DNA from: Daphnia carinata
Lineage: Eukaryota; Arthropoda; Branchiopoda; Diplostraca; Daphniidae
Reading direction: 5' to 3'
Length of the DNA: 64,000 nt
NCBI RefSeq assembly: GCF_022539665.2
Contig: NC_081338.1
Coordinates: 310,001-374,000 of the forward strand
Each line of letters begins with the position of its first letter. Position 1 is the first letter of the stretch. Both the position numbers and the translations under genes were made by a program. Under the pieces are notes generated by a model, which made no database searches, had not been told where the DNA came from, and saw only the letters and a list, made by a program, of their open reading frames with translations. Shown piece by piece: positions 61,343 to 64,000 of this stretch.

Positions 61343-61997
61343 CAGTACCCTCCAAAAGTGTCCGAACACTAGGGGTTTTTGGGGCCATTTAACATGGCGT
61401 CTTATGGCAGAAGGAGCCTAGCGCGAATGGAAAAAAGCGCGCTGAACTCACTACGTAAAAGCAGCCAGAAATACGTCTGCTTTTACAGCAAACTATTGGC
61501 TGTCACAGAAAAAAAACAGTGAGTTCAGCGCCTCAGGTGGGAATAAAATAAACTATTTTTGACGGGAAAAACTTACCACCGTCTTCACTTGAAAAAATTC
61601 CCTTTCCTAAAATAATTAATATTAAGTGATATTACTAAAAAGGGATATAGTTTAATGAATATCCTATTGATTAATCTAATTGCGAGGTCTAGGAAACATT
61701 TCCTTGTATGAAAAAACAATTTCTAAAAAATGAGGTAGTGTCATTAGGTATCCCGTACGCTAAACGCGGTGTTCGGTTAATACATGACTAGCATGCTAGT
61801 CAATCAATCTTATAGATAAAAAATTGAAAAAATTTTGCTAGATAGCGGATTATTTAATTAACACCTGGACTTTTTCATATTTTTTTATCATTTTTTCTGT
61901 CCCTTTTTTGCAATTGCGCTAGTCTCCTTCCGCCATAAGCCGCCATGTTAAATGGCCCCAAAAACCACTAGTGTTCGGACACTTTTGGAGGGTACTG
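61343..61997. mobile_element. TA-flanked MITE (CAGTACCCTCCAAAAG ends)
   Basis: The element is 655 bp with long, nearly perfect TIRs of at least 70 bp: CAGTACCCTCCAAAAGTGTC at the left end and its reverse complement at the right, continuing through GGGGCCATTTAACATGGCG. TA duplications are at 61341-61342 and 61998-61999. There is no transposase. The CAGTACC terminus is shared with the MITEs at 13515 and 38769, but the rest differs. It is a Tc1/mariner-type MITE, probably a different family. Confidence 0.9.
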
Positions 61998-62611
61998 TAT
62001 ATTTGATGACTGCGTTATACCAGCTAACGGTAAGGAATGTAAAATTTTAAAACTATTTTTTAAAAATATATTAAAATTTGAAGTAAAAGAGCATTAATAA
62101 AATTCCGACGGTTACTGACGCGATAACTGCGAACTGCGGTTAAAACACTTAATCTAAATTTAATTTTCTATGTAAAATACTACAAAAAAAATTTGCCATG
62201 TGTTATATAATGTGGTTTACAATGAAGAAAAAACGAATAGATGATTATTGATTTAAGCACTAGTTAAACAAATACTAGGGATTCTACGAAAAAAGGACGC
62301 AGCAACTAGAATCATTCGTAACAATGGATTATGGCATCAATTACGTCGTTGAGAAGTTCGATGATTTGTTGTATTGAAGGTTAAGCTTTTTTAGTTCTAC
62401 TCTCTATTGTGAACTTGTATTTTTGCGTTAACTGTCCGGTAGATGGTTGACCTAGGTGATTGTTTTGGCGACAACTTCAGTGAGAGGTTCAACTGAAAAA
62501 AATGAACTGTTTCAACGGTAGTCGAGACCACCGTTGACCTTCAGTTGAATTGCAACTCCACCTCTTTTCAACATTTTGAGGCTCATCGTTCCTGTTGGAA
62601 CAAAGTAAAAG
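61998..62611. other. AT-rich intergenic, nothing recognised
   Basis: I see no coding or repeat signal here beyond A/T-rich simple sequence. Confidence 0.5.
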
Positions 62612-62810
62612 GAATAGGACTATTTCGAAGTAGAAATAGGACTAATACCGTGGAGAAATAGGACTGGTGCCATGGGGAAATAGGACTGTCCTAATACATT
62701 TTAAAAGTCAGTTCTATTTCCCCCCAGTCCATATTTGTCCTGTAGAAATAGGACTGGAGATTTTCAGTCCTATTTCGTTTCAGTCCTATTTTACCGCCAA
62801 TCCAGATTTA
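62612..62810. repeat. AAATAGGACT fold-back repeat
   Basis: Five or more AAATAGGACT words on the left half face AGTCCTATTT words on the right half around a TTTTAAAAG centre. It ends in TTACCGCCAATCC, close to ATACCACCAATCC at 38637. Similar but shorter versions lie inside the CCC...GGG transposon copies (11338-11420 and 38540-38645). It is a small independent fold-back unit. Confidence 0.75.
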
Positions 62811-64000
62811 ACGCTGACCTAACAAGAAGGTTCGAGAACAAAAGGTGAATTTTTCATCGTCGTCAATTGGGTTGCTACTTGGCAGATTGGCTAAATCGTT
62901 TTTTGTTTCGAGGTCGTTTTTTCGGGTTTCGGGGAACCTTTTGTCTCGCTCATGGAAATTTGGGTCTAATTCCGAATCTAAGCAGGTGCGCAAAAAAATG
63001 GTCCAAAACCCGGTTACATCCCCCGATTACACCACGTTCTGACCCGATTGCCTGATTTTTAGCCCGATTCTTAATTAATTCGATTGTGTTTCGATTTCAA
63101 GATAAAATAGCAGCTCCTTTTAAAATACGATGTGTGATTGTTGATGGCAGGGACACAGACCTAAATTTACCGGCAATATCTCGACTGGGGACGATGTTAT
63201 AATAACAAGAATTGTACAGTATATTGCAGACAAATGTGGCGGTTTTCCCTGTGCTTTGTTTGCCATACCTGACAATTTTTATTGCAACCTACTGACGTCA
63301 CCTGTGCTATATATACATTTTATGTATGTCTGATATCTATTTCATGTATGTATAGCAATCCAATTGAAATAGCTCATTACAAAGTTTCTTTCTACGGAAA
63401 AAAATTCGAAATAAAAAAAATCCTACGGTAAAAAAAATAGATTGGAAAACACATTTTACTGCCATAAGAACCCAGATTAAATAGCTCTAAAAATTACACG
63501 TGTTCCTGTACTTTTTGCACGCACTAGTGCAATTGTGATCACGATGAATTTTTTTTCTTACCGATCCTGATCATTTTTCTAATCCCTTTTGCTGGTCATC
63601 AAGGAATCAAATTAGAAGAGTTCTATATACAATTGCTTTCGTCATTTGAAAACTATACGTAGACATTTTTTGCTATTTTTAACGCTAGATGCCGGATTTG
63701 GTGTCCATACAAAAGTAATTGCATAAATCTTCGCCGATCGCGATTAAAGAATTTATCGCAACAGCAAGTTTGGCGCCTACTGTATATTTCTTCGTCAATA
63801 CATAACGTGACGCAAAAGAACATCCATATTTACAGGAGGAAATCCTGAATTCGCCAACGGAAATTCAGCGCTCAATTGCAATACACATGTAATTGTTTTT
63901 CTCTCCAGTTTTTTATTGATATTTTGTGTTAAATAGTTTCCTCTCCCTAGCTCCTCAGCTCTAGCACAGGGCTCAGCGATAAGAAATGTGAAAGGGTTTT
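62811..64000. other. AT-rich intergenic to window end
   Basis: No gene recognised. The 60-65-residue frames at 62808-63055 lack any motif. I see no tandem repeat or RNA gene. Confidence 0.5.

Overview
This window is eukaryotic and dense in transposable elements. I found no intact host protein gene. Full BEL/Pao and Gypsy/Mag retrotransposons, the AT-rich spacers and a decayed polypeptide GalNAc-transferase gene suggest an arthropod; a small crustacean such as Daphnia is my best guess. That is inferred from family resemblance, not from a database match.

Layout. 1-1122 is a degenerate TGCCCGTC array. 1123-12100 is a nest: the 3' end of an old envelope-bearing Gypsy element (LTR plus glycoprotein C-terminus) is split by a DNA transposon with CCC...GGG ends (1536-11758). 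That transposon is itself split by a young full-length BEL/Pao element (1570-10736, minus strand) with apparently identical 308-bp LTRs and 5-bp target duplications (CTCCT). 12.1-16 kb holds a GalNAc-transferase pseudogene with a TA-flanked MITE in its coding sequence, then a Copia remnant. 16.6-24.6 kb is a decayed copy (Gypsy-B) of the envelope-bearing family. It lacks its 3' third and has satellite arrays of about 33-bp units at both ends. 25.1-26.2 kb carries a detached cassette of the same family on the plus strand (small membrane-protein gene X plus glycoprotein), cut by a fold-back element (26.2-28.0 kb). 28-33.4 kb is AT-rich with no recognisable gene. 33.4-37.7 kb is a dead Mag-type Gypsy with 95-101 bp LTRs and AGGTA duplications. 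37.8-39.3 kb is a second copy of the CCC...GGG transposon with its own MITE. It also serves as an empty-site reference for the BEL insertion.

42.3-45.7 kb is a BEL gag relic joined to a second Mag-like pol relic. Into its 3' side inserted Gypsy-A (45782-57232, minus strand), the most complete copy of the envelope-bearing family: LTR - gag - protease - RT - RNase H - integrase - X - glycoprotein - LTR, with a GTTG duplication. 57.9-60.2 kb is a third, heavily decayed Gypsy pol. 61.3-62.0 kb is another TA-flanked MITE, and a fold-back repeat lies at 62.6-62.8 kb.

The most interesting material is: (1) the retrovirus-like Gypsy family that carries a signal-peptide/transmembrane glycoprotein of viral type plus a small tail-anchored protein X always next to it; (2) the 2.5-kb leader of the young BEL element, which has tandem CTCF-like motifs, E-box repeats and an extra open frame behind a splice-acceptor-like site; (3) an unclassified DNA-transposon type with CCC...GGG ends and 2-bp duplications shown by empty-site comparison. 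Most coding regions carry frameshifts or stops and are labelled accordingly.
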